A stretch of DNA of 9,204 bases from Lachnospiraceae bacterium (GCA_024691045.1 JAILOC010000128.1:1-9204), one strand, 5' to 3'. Positions 1 to 6,264 are shown, numbered from the stretch's first letter. Made by a program: numbers and translations. Notes: a model not told the origin generated them from the sequence alone.

Positions 1-132
1 AGAGATGCTCCCGGCGTGGACGGCCTGTTTTTCCTTGAAGCAGATAAAGAGCTGATGACCGGCGATATCGTTAAGGCCAAGGTCACTCAGGCTCTGGGAT
101 ATGATCTTTCCGGAGTGATGATAAATGAGTGA
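1..132 (+). CDS. rimO: Ribosomal protein S12 methylthiotransferase RimO, C-terminal end (partial)
   Basis: Only the last 43 codons are present, and the gene enters from the left edge. The visible residues (…APGVDGLFF…, KELMTGDIVKAKV, ALGYDLSGVM) match the C-terminal TRAM domain of MiaB/RimO radical-SAM methylthiotransferases. There the G-D-I/F-V-K-V/A-K-V strand is typical, and the Y-D-L-x-G ending is characteristic of RimO. Full-length RimO places a methylthio group on an aspartate of ribosomal protein S12 in the cytoplasm. The catalytic radical-SAM part lies outside the window. The stop codon TGA at 130-132 lies inside the start region of pgsA (ATG at 125), an 8-base overlap that implies co-transcription and translational coupling. 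The order rimO–pgsA–cinA–recA is common in Clostridia and supports RimO over MiaB. The main doubt is that only a short tail is visible. Confidence 0.85.
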   Translation, partial: RDAPGVDGLFFLEADKELMTGDIVKAKVTQALGYDLSGVMINE

Positions 133-721
133 ACAGACTAATCAAAAAAATGAAAGCATCTGGAATCTTCCGAATGCTCTTACAATATTCAGGATCATTC
201 TCATAATCCCGTTCACGGTCCTTCTTATCGGGGGACAGCGCGGATGGTTCGGCAGTAATCTTCTCGTTCCCGATATACTTGCTGATCTGATCTTCATAAT
301 CGCATCTCTTACCGACATGCTTGACGGTAAGATTGCCCGCAGATACGGACTCGTTTCCAATTTCGGAAAATTCATGGATCCCCTTGCGGATAAGCTTCTT
401 GTCTGCACCGCGATGATTGCCCTCATCGATATGAAAAGAATTCCCGCATGGGTGGTGATCATCATCATAGCAAGAGAATTCATCATCAGCGGCTTCAGGC
501 TCATCGCCGTCGAAAACGGCAATGTCATCGCCGCAAGCTGGTGGGGCAAGTTCAAGACTACGTTCCAGATGATAATGGTAATACTTATGATCGTGGAGCC
601 CAGCCTTGCGCTTATGGGAATGCCCGTCATCATAGTCGACATCATAATGTACATAGCACTTGCGCTTACGATCGTTTCTCTGATCGATTATCTTGTTAAG
701 AACCGGAGTGTGCTTAAGTAA
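125..721 (+). CDS. pgsA: CDP-diacylglycerol–glycerol-3-phosphate 3-phosphatidyltransferase
   Basis: This 198-residue integral membrane enzyme makes phosphatidylglycerophosphate from CDP-diacylglycerol and glycerol-3-phosphate, the committed step to phosphatidylglycerol and cardiolipin. The full CDP-alcohol phosphatidyltransferase signature D-x2-D-G-x2-A-R-x8-G-x3-D-x3-D is present: D64, D67, G68, A71, R72, G81, D85 and D89, with the metal-binding aspartates intact. The N-terminal N-L-P-N-A-L-T-x-F-R stretch (residues 14-23) is also typical. About five hydrophobic segments follow (roughly 24-36, 50-62, 92-117, 148-160 and 165-192). The length is normal for the family. The start ATG at 125 has GGAG at 112-115 upstream. 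The gene overlaps rimO by 8 bases, and its TAA shares a base with the cinA ATG (TAATG at 719-723). No separate promoter is visible. Gene order and motif make PgsA far more likely than other CDP-alcohol transferases. Confidence 0.95.
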   Translation: MSEQTNQKNESIWNLPNALTIFRIILIIPFTVLLIGGQRGWFGSNLLVPDILADLIFIIASLTDMLDGKIARRYGLVSNFGKFMDPLADKLLVCTAMIALIDMKRIPAWVVIIIIAREFIISGFRLIAVENGNVIAASWWGKFKTTFQMIMVILMIVEPSLALMGMPVIIVDIIMYIALALTIVSLIDYLVKNRSVLK

Positions 722-1974
722 TGAACGCTGAGATCATCTGTGTCGGAACCGAGCTTCTTCTCGGCAATATCGTCAATACCAACGCCTCATTCATTTCCGA
801 GCGTATTTCGCGCCTCGGCATTTCGTGCTATAACCAGTGCGTTGTCGGTGACAACATGGACAGGTGTCTCGCACAGCTTAAGGAAAGCTCTTCCAGAAGC
901 GATATCATAATCCTTTCCGGCGGTCTCGGACCCACGGAAGATGACATGACCAAGGAAGCGGTCGCGAAGTTTAACAGGCTTCCTTTGGTTGAGGATAAGA
1001 AAAGCCGTAAGGCTATTGAAGAATATTTTGCAAAAAGAAATATAGAGCTCACGGAAAATAACTGGAAGCAGGCTCTTTTGCCCCAGGGTGCAAAGGCGCT
1101 CCCAAATGCAAACGGCACCGCTCCGGGAATGATCCTGGAGACGAAAAGCTGTACCTACATCCTGCTGCCCGGACCTCCCTTCGAGCTCGAGCCTATGTTT
1201 GAAAAGCAGGTCATGCCTTATCTTGCGTCACTGCAGAGCGGCGTTCTCTTTTCCAAAACCGTCAAGATCGTCGGTGTCGGAGAGAGCAAAGCCGAGACCA
1301 TGATCATGGACATGATCGATGCACAGACCAATCCCACCATCGCAACCTATGCGAAGACGGGCGAGGTTCACATCAGGGTTACTTCCTATGCATCCGATGT
1401 AAAGGAGGCTAAGAAGCTTGTTAAGCCCGTTGAAAAAGAATTAAAGAAACGCTTTGGGAATAATATCTATACGACCGACGAAAAAGTAACTCTCGAAAGA
1501 GCAGTCATGGATCTTCTCGCCGCTAATTCAATGACGCTGTCCACAGTCGAAAGTTGCACCGGTGGAATGATCAGCGCACGCATAGTCGGAGAAAGCGGAG
1601 CTTCGGAGATTCTCAAATGCGGTTTTGTCACATATTCCAACGAGTCCAAGAGAAAGCTTGTCGGAGTTAAAAAGAGCACGCTGGATAAGTACGGCGCTGT
1701 TTCGGAGCAGACAGCTTCAGAGATGGCAAAGGGCGGTGCGAAAGCATCAGGCAGCGATGTGTGCATTTCCGTTACGGGAATCGCAGGTCCCGGCGGCGGA
1801 ACCGCGGAAAAGCCTGTCGGACTCGTCTACATCGGATGCTGTGTAAAAGGAAAGACTACGGTGAAGGAATTCCGTTTCTCCGGAAACCGTAACAAGATCA
1901 GGAATCTTTCCGCAACCAATGCGCTCATCCTTGCTAGAGAGTGCATACTCGAATATAAAAATATGATCGGATAA
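721..1974 (+). CDS. cinA: CinA-family protein (competence/damage-inducible protein; NMN amidohydrolase-type C-terminal domain)
   Basis: The 417-residue protein has the usual two-domain CinA build and normal length. The N-terminal half (about 1-170) is the MoaB/MogA-like molybdopterin-binding fold, with G-T-E-L-L-L-G (9-15), S-G-G-L-G-P-T-E-D-D (66-75) and L-P-G-P-P-x-E (149-155). The C-terminal domain (about 255-412) is the PncC-type nicotinamide mononucleotide deamidase, with the nucleophile motif E-S-C-T-G-G (277-282), G-F-V-T-Y (301-305) and T-G-I-A-G-P-G-G-G (352-360). Related two-domain CinA proteins act in pyridine nucleotide salvage or repair, and in streptococci CinA is co-transcribed with recA and interacts with RecA. 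Here translation begins at ATG 721, overlapping the pgsA stop, which suggests coupling. GGAG at 705-708 lies rather far upstream. The gene is followed by a 245-base regulatory region and a strong recA promoter, so recA need not depend on cinA transcription. I see no convincing terminator after cinA. Confidence 0.95.
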   Translation: MNAEIICVGTELLLGNIVNTNASFISERISRLGISCYNQCVVGDNMDRCLAQLKESSSRSDIIILSGGLGPTEDDMTKEAVAKFNRLPLVEDKKSRKAIEEYFAKRNIELTENNWKQALLPQGAKALPNANGTAPGMILETKSCTYILLPGPPFELEPMFEKQVMPYLASLQSGVLFSKTVKIVGVGESKAETMIMDMIDAQTNPTIATYAKTGEVHIRVTSYASDVKEAKKLVKPVEKELKKRFGNNIYTTDEKVTLERAVMDLLAANSMTLSTVESCTGGMISARIVGESGASEILKCGFVTYSNESKRKLVGVKKSTLDKYGAVSEQTASEMAKGGAKASGSDVCISVTGIAGPGGGTAEKPVGLVYIGCCVKGKTTVKEFRFSGNRNKIRNLSATNALILARECILEYKNMIG

Positions 1975-2001
1975 GTCCGGTCTTTAAATAGATTTTCTTA
2001 A

Positions 2002-2015
2002 TGCCCGCACGGGCA
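2002..2015. repeat. Short GC-rich perfect inverted repeat after cinA
   Basis: TGCCCG–CA–CGGGCA is a perfect 6-bp inverted repeat starting 28 bases after the cinA stop codon. As RNA it could form a 5-bp hairpin with a GCAC loop. It is not followed directly by a T-run (the next bases are ATTGTC), so it is not a canonical intrinsic terminator. It may be a protein site, a weak pause site or chance. Confidence 0.4.
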
Positions 2016-2048
2016 ATTGTCTAAACGGGAAATTCTTTTTCTCATCGC

Positions 2049-2075
2049 GGTTTTTGGCTGACCTGCCGCAAAACC
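2049..2075 (+). other. Imperfect hairpin-forming sequence between cinA and recA
   Basis: GGTTTT (2049-2054) is complementary to AAAACC (2070-2075). An inner GGC (2056-2058) can pair with GCC (2065-2067) around a TGACCT loop, leaving a mismatch and a bulge. No T-tract follows, so a terminator role is doubtful. It lies about 65 bases upstream of the recA -35 box, and no coding potential was recognised there. Confidence 0.25.
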
Positions 2076-2097
2076 AGGGTCTCCGCCGCATTCATCT

Positions 2098-2117
2098 GTG
2101 TCCGTAATATTGGACAC
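2098..2117. repeat. Inverted repeat GTGTCC-N8-GGACAC upstream of the recA promoter
   Basis: Perfect 6-bp arms at 2098-2103 and 2112-2117 flank an AT-rich 8-base spacer. Outside them, partial symmetry continues (CAT…/…ATG), giving an imperfect palindrome of roughly 34 bp centred near 2107.5. It ends 23 bases before the recA -35 box. It does not resemble the GAAC-N4-GTTC LexA boxes found downstream. The spacing suits an upstream operator or activator site, but no known binder is recognised. Confidence 0.45.
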
Positions 2118-2140
2118 GTATCATGTTATTATTTTTTTGG

Positions 2141-2169
2141 TTGACAAGACAGAACGGATGTTCTATTAT
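2141..2169 (+). promoter_or_regulatory. Sigma-A-type recA promoter
   Basis: A perfect -35 TTGACA (2141-2146), a 17-bp spacer and -10 TATTAT (2164-2169) place the start of transcription near 2176, about 44 bases before the recA ATG. A T-rich stretch at 2123-2138 just upstream could act as an UP-like element. LexA boxes occupy the spacer and the start region, so this strong promoter should be held down until the SOS response. Confidence 0.9.
2151..2164. promoter_or_regulatory. LexA operator 1 (SOS box) inside the recA promoter spacer
   Basis: AGAAC-GGAT-GTTCT is a perfect 5-bp-arm palindrome of the Gram-positive SOS box type GAAC-N4-GTTC. It fills the spacer between the -35 and -10 boxes and touches the first base of the -10. 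LexA bound here would block RNA polymerase. The assignment rests on the motif plus its position in front of recA. Confidence 0.88.
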
Positions 2170-2174
2170 TTATA

Positions 2175-2188
2175 CGAACATTTGTTCC
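2175..2188. promoter_or_regulatory. LexA operator 2 (SOS box) over the recA transcription start
   Basis: CGAAC-ATTT-GTTCC matches the Bacillus-type SOS consensus CGAAC-N4-GTTCG at all but the last base. It lies just after the -10 box and covers the expected start point. Its centre is 24 bp from that of operator 1, a little over two helical turns, so two LexA dimers could bind side by side. Confidence 0.88.
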
Positions 2189-2219
2189 AGGTACGTTCTT
2201 TAACGTGGAAAGGAATTTC

Positions 2220-3299
2220 ATGGAAAACACAAGCGTAAACACTGAAAAGAAAAAGGCCCTTGAAGCGGCTCTCGGACAGATTGAAAAGCAGTACGGTAAG
2301 GGAGCGGTAATGAGACTGGGTGATCCCGGTGCACAGATGAAGGTGGAGACCATACCCACCGGTTCCATCAGCCTTGACCTCGCACTCGGACAGGGAGGAA
2401 TCCCCAAGGGCAGGATCGTCGAGATATACGGACCCGAATCCAGCGGTAAGACAACCGTTACCCTTCATATGATCGCAGAGGTCCAGAAGCGCGGAGGCAT
2501 CGCAGGCTTTATCGATGCCGAACACGCTCTCGATCCCGTTTATGCGAAGAACATCGGTGTAGATATAGATAATCTTTACATTTCACAGCCCGACAGCGGA
2601 GAGCAGGCTCTCGAGATTGCAGAGACCATGGTCCGTTCAGGTGCTATCGATATAGTTGTCGTCGACTCGGTTGCCGCTCTTGTTCCCAAGGCAGAGATCG
2701 AGGGCGATATGGGTGATGCACATATGGGTCTTCAGGCAAGACTTATGAGCCAGGCGCTCCGTAAGCTCACCGCAGTCATCAGCAAGTCCAACTGTGTTGT
2801 CATCTTCATCAACCAGCTCCGTGAGAAGCTCGGTGTCATGTTCGGAAATCCCGAGACAACCACCGGCGGACGCGCACTCAAATTCTATTCATCCGTAAGA
2901 CTCGATGTACGCCGTATCGAATCCATCAAGCAGGGTGGTGAGGTCATCGGTAACAGGACCAGGGTCAAGGTAGTTAAGAACAAGGTCGCTCCTCCCTTCA
3001 AAGAGGCGGAATTCGACATCATGTTCGGCAAGGGAATCTCCATGATCGGTGATATCCTCGATGTGGCTACCAATGCAGATATCATCGTTAAATCCGGTGC
3101 ATGGTTCGCATACAAGGGCGAGAAGATCGGACAGGGAAGAGAAAATGCCAAGCAGTATCTCGAGGACAATCCGGCCGTTCTTGCCGAGATCGACAAGGCC
3201 GTAAGAGAGCATTATGCGCTTGATACCGCAGGAGACAAGGCTCCCGCGAAGTCTGAAGACGACGCATCCGCCAAGCCCGCAAAAGCTGCCAAGGCATAA
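2220..3299 (+). CDS. recA: Recombinase RecA
   Basis: RecA is the DNA strand-exchange ATPase that also triggers LexA self-cleavage. The chosen product is 359 residues, a normal length. Visible motifs are Walker [10 protein letters not shown] (71-79), the catalytic glutamate in D-A-E-H-A (E101), Walker B V-V-V-D-S (146-150), DNA-binding loop L1 E-I-E-G-D-M-G-D (159-166) and loop L2 [10 protein letters not shown] (208-217), then the C-terminal domain. The tail (about 338-359) is low-complexity, rich in Ala, Lys and Pro, and ends in lysine and alanine. Most RecA tails are acidic; this one is mixed, with E-D-D before the basic end. Start choice: AAAGGA at 2209-2214 sits 5 bases before ATG 2220. 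An in-frame GTG at 2205 would add five residues but overlaps that ribosome binding site. The gene is under two LexA boxes and is followed 15 bases later by recX, so both should be induced by DNA damage. Confidence 0.98.
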   Translation: MENTSVNTEKKKALEAALGQIEKQYGKGAVMRLGDPGAQMKVETIPTGSISLDLALGQGGIPKGRIVEIYGPESSGKTTVTLHMIAEVQKRGGIAGFIDAEHALDPVYAKNIGVDIDNLYISQPDSGEQALEIAETMVRSGAIDIVVVDSVAALVPKAEIEGDMGDAHMGLQARLMSQALRKLTAVISKSNCVVIFINQLREKLGVMFGNPETTTGGRALKFYSSVRLDVRRIESIKQGGEVIGNRTRVKVVKNKVAPPFKEAEFDIMFGKGISMIGDILDVATNADIIVKSGAWFAYKGEKIGQGRENAKQYLEDNPAVLAEIDKAVREHYALDTAGDKAPAKSEDDASAKPAKAAKA

Positions 3300-3314
3300 A
3301 GAGGTGCTTCGCCG

Positions 3315-3944
3315 ATGATCGTAACCAGGGTCACAAAGCTCGGTAAAGCAAGATATCTGATTAAGCTTGATTCCGGAATGACGTTTCCGCTCTATCAGGC
3401 GGAGATGAACAAATTTGATACTAAGGAGGGGAGCGATCTCTCCGATGGGGCATTAGAAGAGATAATGACCCGGATCCTGCCCTCCAGATGTATAAAAAGG
3501 GCCATGAACCTCCTGCAGAAGAAATCTTTCGCGGAAGGTGAACTGAGGAGCAAGCTCCTTGACTGCGGATATCCCGAAGAGGTCACGGAGAAGGCAATCG
3601 AATATGTCAGATCCTTCGGATACATCGATGATGTCAGATATGCGGCCGACTATATCAGGTACCACTCCTCTCAGGGAAGGGGCAAAAACCGTATCAGACT
3701 CGAGCTTCGCGGCAAAGGCATATCGGACGAATCCTTCGATAAGGCCTGGAACGAGATGGAAGATGTCGGACTGGTCGCAGACAGCGATGCACAGATAGAA
3801 AAGCTTCTTGAGAAGAAGCACTTTTCCCCCGAGATGGAACGATCCGACAAGGAAAGGATCGCCGCATTCATCTTAAGACGCGGATTTTCCTCAGAGGATA
3901 TCTTCAGGTGCATGAGGTCTTACAGGGGCAGCGGTGCATCATAA
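3315..3944 (+). CDS. recX: Recombination regulator RecX
   Basis: This 209-residue cytoplasmic protein belongs to the RecX family, which binds RecA filaments and modulates (usually limits) their activity. The protein is built of the family's three-helix repeats. The most recognisable stretch is about residues 62-140: R-A-M-N-L-L-Q-K-K-S-F (62-72), then E-L-R-S-K-L, Y-P-E-E-V and F-G-Y-I-D-D-x-R-Y-A, then R-G-K-N-R-I and L-R-G-K-G-I. The pattern Y-I-D-D-x-x-Y-A is typical of RecX. The N-terminal 55 residues form an extra strand-rich segment seen in many Firmicute RecX proteins. The ATG at 3315 has GAGG at 3301-3304, ten bases upstream. It follows recA by 15 bases with no terminator or promoter between them, so it is almost certainly part of the LexA-controlled recA transcript. 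A strong terminator follows at 3958-3992. Confidence 0.93.
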   Translation: MIVTRVTKLGKARYLIKLDSGMTFPLYQAEMNKFDTKEGSDLSDGALEEIMTRILPSRCIKRAMNLLQKKSFAEGELRSKLLDCGYPEEVTEKAIEYVRSFGYIDDVRYAADYIRYHSSQGRGKNRIRLELRGKGISDESFDKAWNEMEDVGLVADSDAQIEKLLEKKHFSPEMERSDKERIAAFILRRGFSSEDIFRCMRSYRGSGAS

Positions 3945-3959
3945 TATCAATAATATCAA
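3942..3959 (+). repeat. Two tandem copies of a 9-base repeat at the recX stop codon
   Basis: TAATATCAA occurs twice in direct succession (3942-3950 and 3951-3959). The first copy contains the recX stop codon TAA and the second runs into the terminator stem. It may be a small duplication from replication slippage; no function is evident. Confidence 0.6.
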
Positions 3960-3992
3960 TATGCTGCGGTCTTTTGGCTGCGGCATATTTTT
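3958..3992 (+). terminator. Intrinsic terminator of the recA–recX transcript
   Basis: The left arm 3958-3971 and the right arm 3976-3989 pair over 14 positions (three of them G·U) around a TTTT loop. Five T residues follow the stem (3988-3992, the first two shared with it). It begins 13 bases after the recX stop. Its right half overlaps the -35 region of the next promoter. Confidence 0.88.
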
Positions 3993-4002
3993 ATGCTATA
4001 AT
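3974..4002 (+). promoter_or_regulatory. Extended -10 promoter of the glycosyltransferase genes
   Basis: TGCTATAAT (3994-4002) is a perfect extended -10 element (TGN plus TATAAT). The matching -35 at 17-bp spacing is the poor TTGGCT (3974-3979), which fits promoters that rely on the extended -10. The start would lie near 4009, leaving about 37 bases of leader before ATG 4046. A second TATAAT at 4014-4019 has no good -35. The -35 half lies inside the recX terminator stem. Confidence 0.72.
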
Positions 4003-4045
4003 TTTCAGGGTTTTATAATATTTGTCGGGAGCATATATACAGTAT

Positions 4046-5143
4046 ATGGCTGGAAAAAAACGCGGTAAAAGAATATATGTATGTCATACCTTTTATCATG
4101 TTCTCATAACATTTTTGAAGGAACTGAATCTTCCTAAGGAAGAGCGCGGTAACGCAACCGTTCTTCTCAGCAAGATGTCCAATGATTTCGGGGATCTGAA
4201 GGAGAGGATGGAAAAGTGCGGTCTTTTCGAAAGCATTCTTGAATTTGATGAAAAGAGGGATACGGATTTTCCCGAGCTTGCCAAATACCGTACCGATAAG
4301 GGCAATATCGCCGTAAATATGTTCAACAGGGTCATATTTACGAAGAAATTCGCAAAGCTTGAAGCTCCCTATGTTCCGGTTGATTTCAGAAAATACGATG
4401 ACATTTATGTTTTCTGTGATGCGGACCCGATAGGACTTTACCTTAATCAGAACCGCATAAAGTATCATGCGGTCGAGGACGGTCTGAATTATCTCAAGAA
4501 ATATGTTCTCGCTAAATATACGAACCGCGGACATTTCGGCATCAAGAAATTCTTCTCCATGAATCTGAATCTCATCTTTATGAGCGACGGATACAGCAAA
4601 TACTGTATGGATATGGAGGTCAACGACATATCCTGCATAGATGACGATTTCTGCAAATATGTGGAAGTGCCGAGAAAGACCCTTATGGAGTCACTGGATC
4701 CGGAAAGCAGGAAGATCATAATCTCTGTTTTCGTTAAGGATTTTTCATCCCTTGAATCGTTTATCTCCAGGAATGACAGGAACGGGATACTGATCCTTAC
4801 AGAGCCCCTATGCGAGCTCGATGTGAGGGAGAAGATATTCCGTGACCTGACAGATACTTACGGCAGGGAAGGAACTGTGTTCATCAAGCCCCATCCCAGA
4901 GACCTGCTTGATTACAACAGTCTTTTCAGCGAGTACTGGATCTTCGATAAGACTATCCCGATGGAAGTGCTTGAGATGTTCGACGACATACATTTCAGAA
5001 AGGTTGTCAGCGTCTATACACCTCTGGACCTGATGCAGTTCGCGGATGAGAAGGTTATGCTCGGAAACGATTTCATGGATAAGTATGAGGATCCTTCCAT
5101 TCACAGGAAAGCGGAAGCGATAAAGGAAGCATTTAAGAACTGA
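4046..5143 (+). CDS. Putative glycosyltransferase of the GT52 / bacterial sialyltransferase-like type
   Basis: The 365-residue soluble protein has no signal peptide or membrane segment. It looks like a GT-B-fold glycosyltransferase of the bacterial sialyltransferase superfamily, which includes GT52. It opens with a strand and H-T-F-Y-H-V-L (14-20), as in enzymes that begin K-x-I-Y-V-C. Two motifs conserved in these enzymes are visible: D/E-D/E-G as E144-D145-G146 (followed by L-N-Y-L) and H-P as K-P-H-P-R-D (281-286). S-V-Y-T-P-L (322-327) sits where a serine/threonine motif is expected. The donor sugar is unknown; no CMP-sialic acid synthesis genes are in the window, so sialic acid transfer is unproven. 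Start choice: ATG 4046 lies about 37 bases after the predicted transcription start, with CGGGAG at 4026-4031 somewhat far upstream. A TTG at 4022 is possible but leaves almost no leader. The 5' part is AT-rich (19 G+C in 60 bases at 4081-4140, against 35 in 60 in recA at 2461-2520). The gene is paired with the GT2 gene 12 bases downstream. Confidence 0.65.
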   Translation: MAGKKRGKRIYVCHTFYHVLITFLKELNLPKEERGNATVLLSKMSNDFGDLKERMEKCGLFESILEFDEKRDTDFPELAKYRTDKGNIAVNMFNRVIFTKKFAKLEAPYVPVDFRKYDDIYVFCDADPIGLYLNQNRIKYHAVEDGLNYLKKYVLAKYTNRGHFGIKKFFSMNLNLIFMSDGYSKYCMDMEVNDISCIDDDFCKYVEVPRKTLMESLDPESRKIIISVFVKDFSSLESFISRNDRNGILILTEPLCELDVREKIFRDLTDTYGREGTVFIKPHPRDLLDYNSLFSEYWIFDKTIPMEVLEMFDDIHFRKVVSVYTPLDLMQFADEKVMLGNDFMDKYEDPSIHRKAEAIKEAFKN

Positions 5144-5155
5144 CCGGAGCAAAGA

Positions 5156-6178
5156 ATGGACCTTTCGATCATAGTGCCTGTTTATAACATGGCATCTGAC
5201 GGAAAACTGAATTTCTGCCTCGATTCTCTTTTGAACCAGACATATAAGGGAGAGTATGAGATCATAGCCGTGGATGATGCATCGACGGATGATTCGCTTT
5301 CCGTTTTAAGGGAGTATGAAAGCAGGTTTCCGGACAGGGTTAGGGTGATCGCTTCCGAAGTGAACCGTCATCAGGGCGGTGCACGCAACACGGGAATAAA
5401 GGAAGCAAAGGGAGAATGGATAAGCTTCATCGATTCAGATGACTGGGTATCTCCCGAATATTATGAGAAGCTTTTTAAGAGGGCCCGGGAGACGGGTGCC
5501 GATGTCATCGGATGCTGCTACAATCTTGTAAGCTCACATACCTTCGAGGTCGGAAAGGTATGCGGCCTCGGACTTAAGTACGGAAGCGGAGAGTTCACGG
5601 ACGAAAGACGCCGCGACTTTCTTGACAATATGTCAAGTATGGTGACCAAGATTTATAAGACTTCGCTCATCAGGGACAACGATCTTTCTTTTCCCGAAGG
5701 GATATTCTACGAGGATAATGCGGCAGGACCGATCTGGGCAATGTACTACAAGAGATTCGAGTACATTGATGAGCCTTTGTATTACTATTACCAGCATGAT
5801 ACCTCCACCGTGCACACGATCACCGAAAGAAGATGCTTCGACAGGATGGAGGCTGCTGAGTTCATGCTCTCCGAGATCAAAAAGAGAGGCTTCCTCGACA
5901 GGTACCATGCAGAGATCGAGAATATCTTTACTACCGTATATTTCGTAAATACTCTTTTTTCCTATATGAGAATGCCCCGCGGCAGGAAGCTCAGTGTTGT
6001 GCGCACTCTCAAAAAGCGCATGCTCGAGGAATTTCCTGATTTCAGGAAGAATAAATTCTATGGACGCTTCATGGATGACGAACAGAAAAAGTATGTCGAT
6101 ATCCTGATGGCGAATTCTTTTTCATTCTACGTCAGGTACAGTCTGCTCTGGATGTACCGGGACCTTAAGAAAACTTAA
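5156..6178 (+). CDS. Family 2 glycosyltransferase (GT-A fold)
   Basis: This 340-residue protein carries a clear GT2 domain at the N-terminus (about 3-120): S-I-I-V-P-V-Y-N (4-11), the nucleotide-binding V-D-D-x-S-T-D-D-S (39-47), R-N-T-G (77-80) and the metal-binding D-S-D-D-W (93-97). A second acidic motif, F-Y-E-D-N (184-188), and the segment I-D-E-P-L-Y-Y-Y-Y (204-212) are typical of EpsJ/WcaA-like enzymes that add sugars to exopolysaccharide, capsule or teichoic-acid-like polymers. No confident membrane segments are seen, so it probably acts at the inner face of the membrane on a lipid-linked or polymer acceptor. The specific sugar and acceptor cannot be read from the sequence. GGAG at 5146-5149 lies 6 bases before ATG 5156. 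The 12-base gap to the preceding glycosyltransferase shows that the two are co-transcribed. The stop codon lies in the left arm of an AT-rich hairpin at 6165-6199. Confidence 0.9.
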   Translation: MDLSIIVPVYNMASDGKLNFCLDSLLNQTYKGEYEIIAVDDASTDDSLSVLREYESRFPDRVRVIASEVNRHQGGARNTGIKEAKGEWISFIDSDDWVSPEYYEKLFKRARETGADVIGCCYNLVSSHTFEVGKVCGLGLKYGSGEFTDERRRDFLDNMSSMVTKIYKTSLIRDNDLSFPEGIFYEDNAAGPIWAMYYKRFEYIDEPLYYYYQHDTSTVHTITERRCFDRMEAAEFMLSEIKKRGFLDRYHAEIENIFTTVYFVNTLFSYMRMPRGRKLSVVRTLKKRMLEEFPDFRKNKFYGRFMDDEQKKYVDILMANSFSFYVRYSLLWMYRDLKKT

Positions 6179-6199
6179 AAAGGCTTAAGATTTTCTTAA
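6165..6199 (+). terminator. Possible weak terminator: AT-rich hairpin at the end of the GT2 gene
   Basis: TTAAGAAAA (6165-6173) pairs with TTTTCTTAA (6191-6199). Inside it, CTTAA (6174-6178) pairs with TTAAG (6185-6189) around an AAAGGC loop with one bulged A. The 14-bp stem holds only two G-C pairs and is followed by TATTTA rather than a clean T-run. It probably marks or protects the mRNA end more than it terminates strongly. The GT2 stop codon TAA (6176-6178) is inside the stem. Confidence 0.45.
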
Positions 6200-6207
6200 T
6201 ATTTACC

Positions 6208-6236
6208 TTGACATCTTTGTCAGAAATATCTAAACT
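6208..6236 (+). promoter_or_regulatory. Promoter of rny
   Basis: A perfect -35 TTGACA (6208-6213), a 17-bp spacer and -10 TAAACT (6231-6236, four of six consensus bases) give a start near 6243 and a leader of about 40 bases before the rny ATG at 6283. Confidence 0.75.
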
Positions 6237-6250
6237 AAATCTGTTGTACT

Positions 6251-6263
6251 ATGAAAATTTCAT
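6251..6263. repeat. Perfect short palindrome in the rny leader
   Basis: ATGAAA-A-TTTCAT is a perfect 6-bp inverted repeat around one base, located at about +9 to +21 of the predicted rny transcript and directly before the Shine-Dalgarno. It could be an operator half or chance. Its ATG also opens a four-codon reading frame (M-K-I-S) ending at 6265, without its own ribosome binding site. Confidence 0.35.
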
Positions 6264-6264
6264 A

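Noticed and set aside
142..654. 170-codon open frame on the - strand opposite pgsA
   Set aside because: It lies fully within pgsA, whose protein has an intact family signature. The antisense product resembles no family and is a mirror of the codon pattern.
2098..2138. Intrinsic terminator upstream of recA (inverted repeat plus later T-run)
   Set aside because: The T-run (2132-2138) begins 14 bases after the stem, too far for a canonical terminator. It more likely contributes to the promoter upstream region.
2205..2219. GTG start for recA five codons upstream
   Set aside because: It overlaps the ribosome binding site of ATG 2220 and has no good ribosome binding site of its own.
4013..4534. 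173-codon open frame on the - strand opposite the first glycosyltransferase
   Set aside because: No recognisable motifs or ribosome binding site were seen, and it runs against the strand of every other gene, over the glycosyltransferase promoter region.
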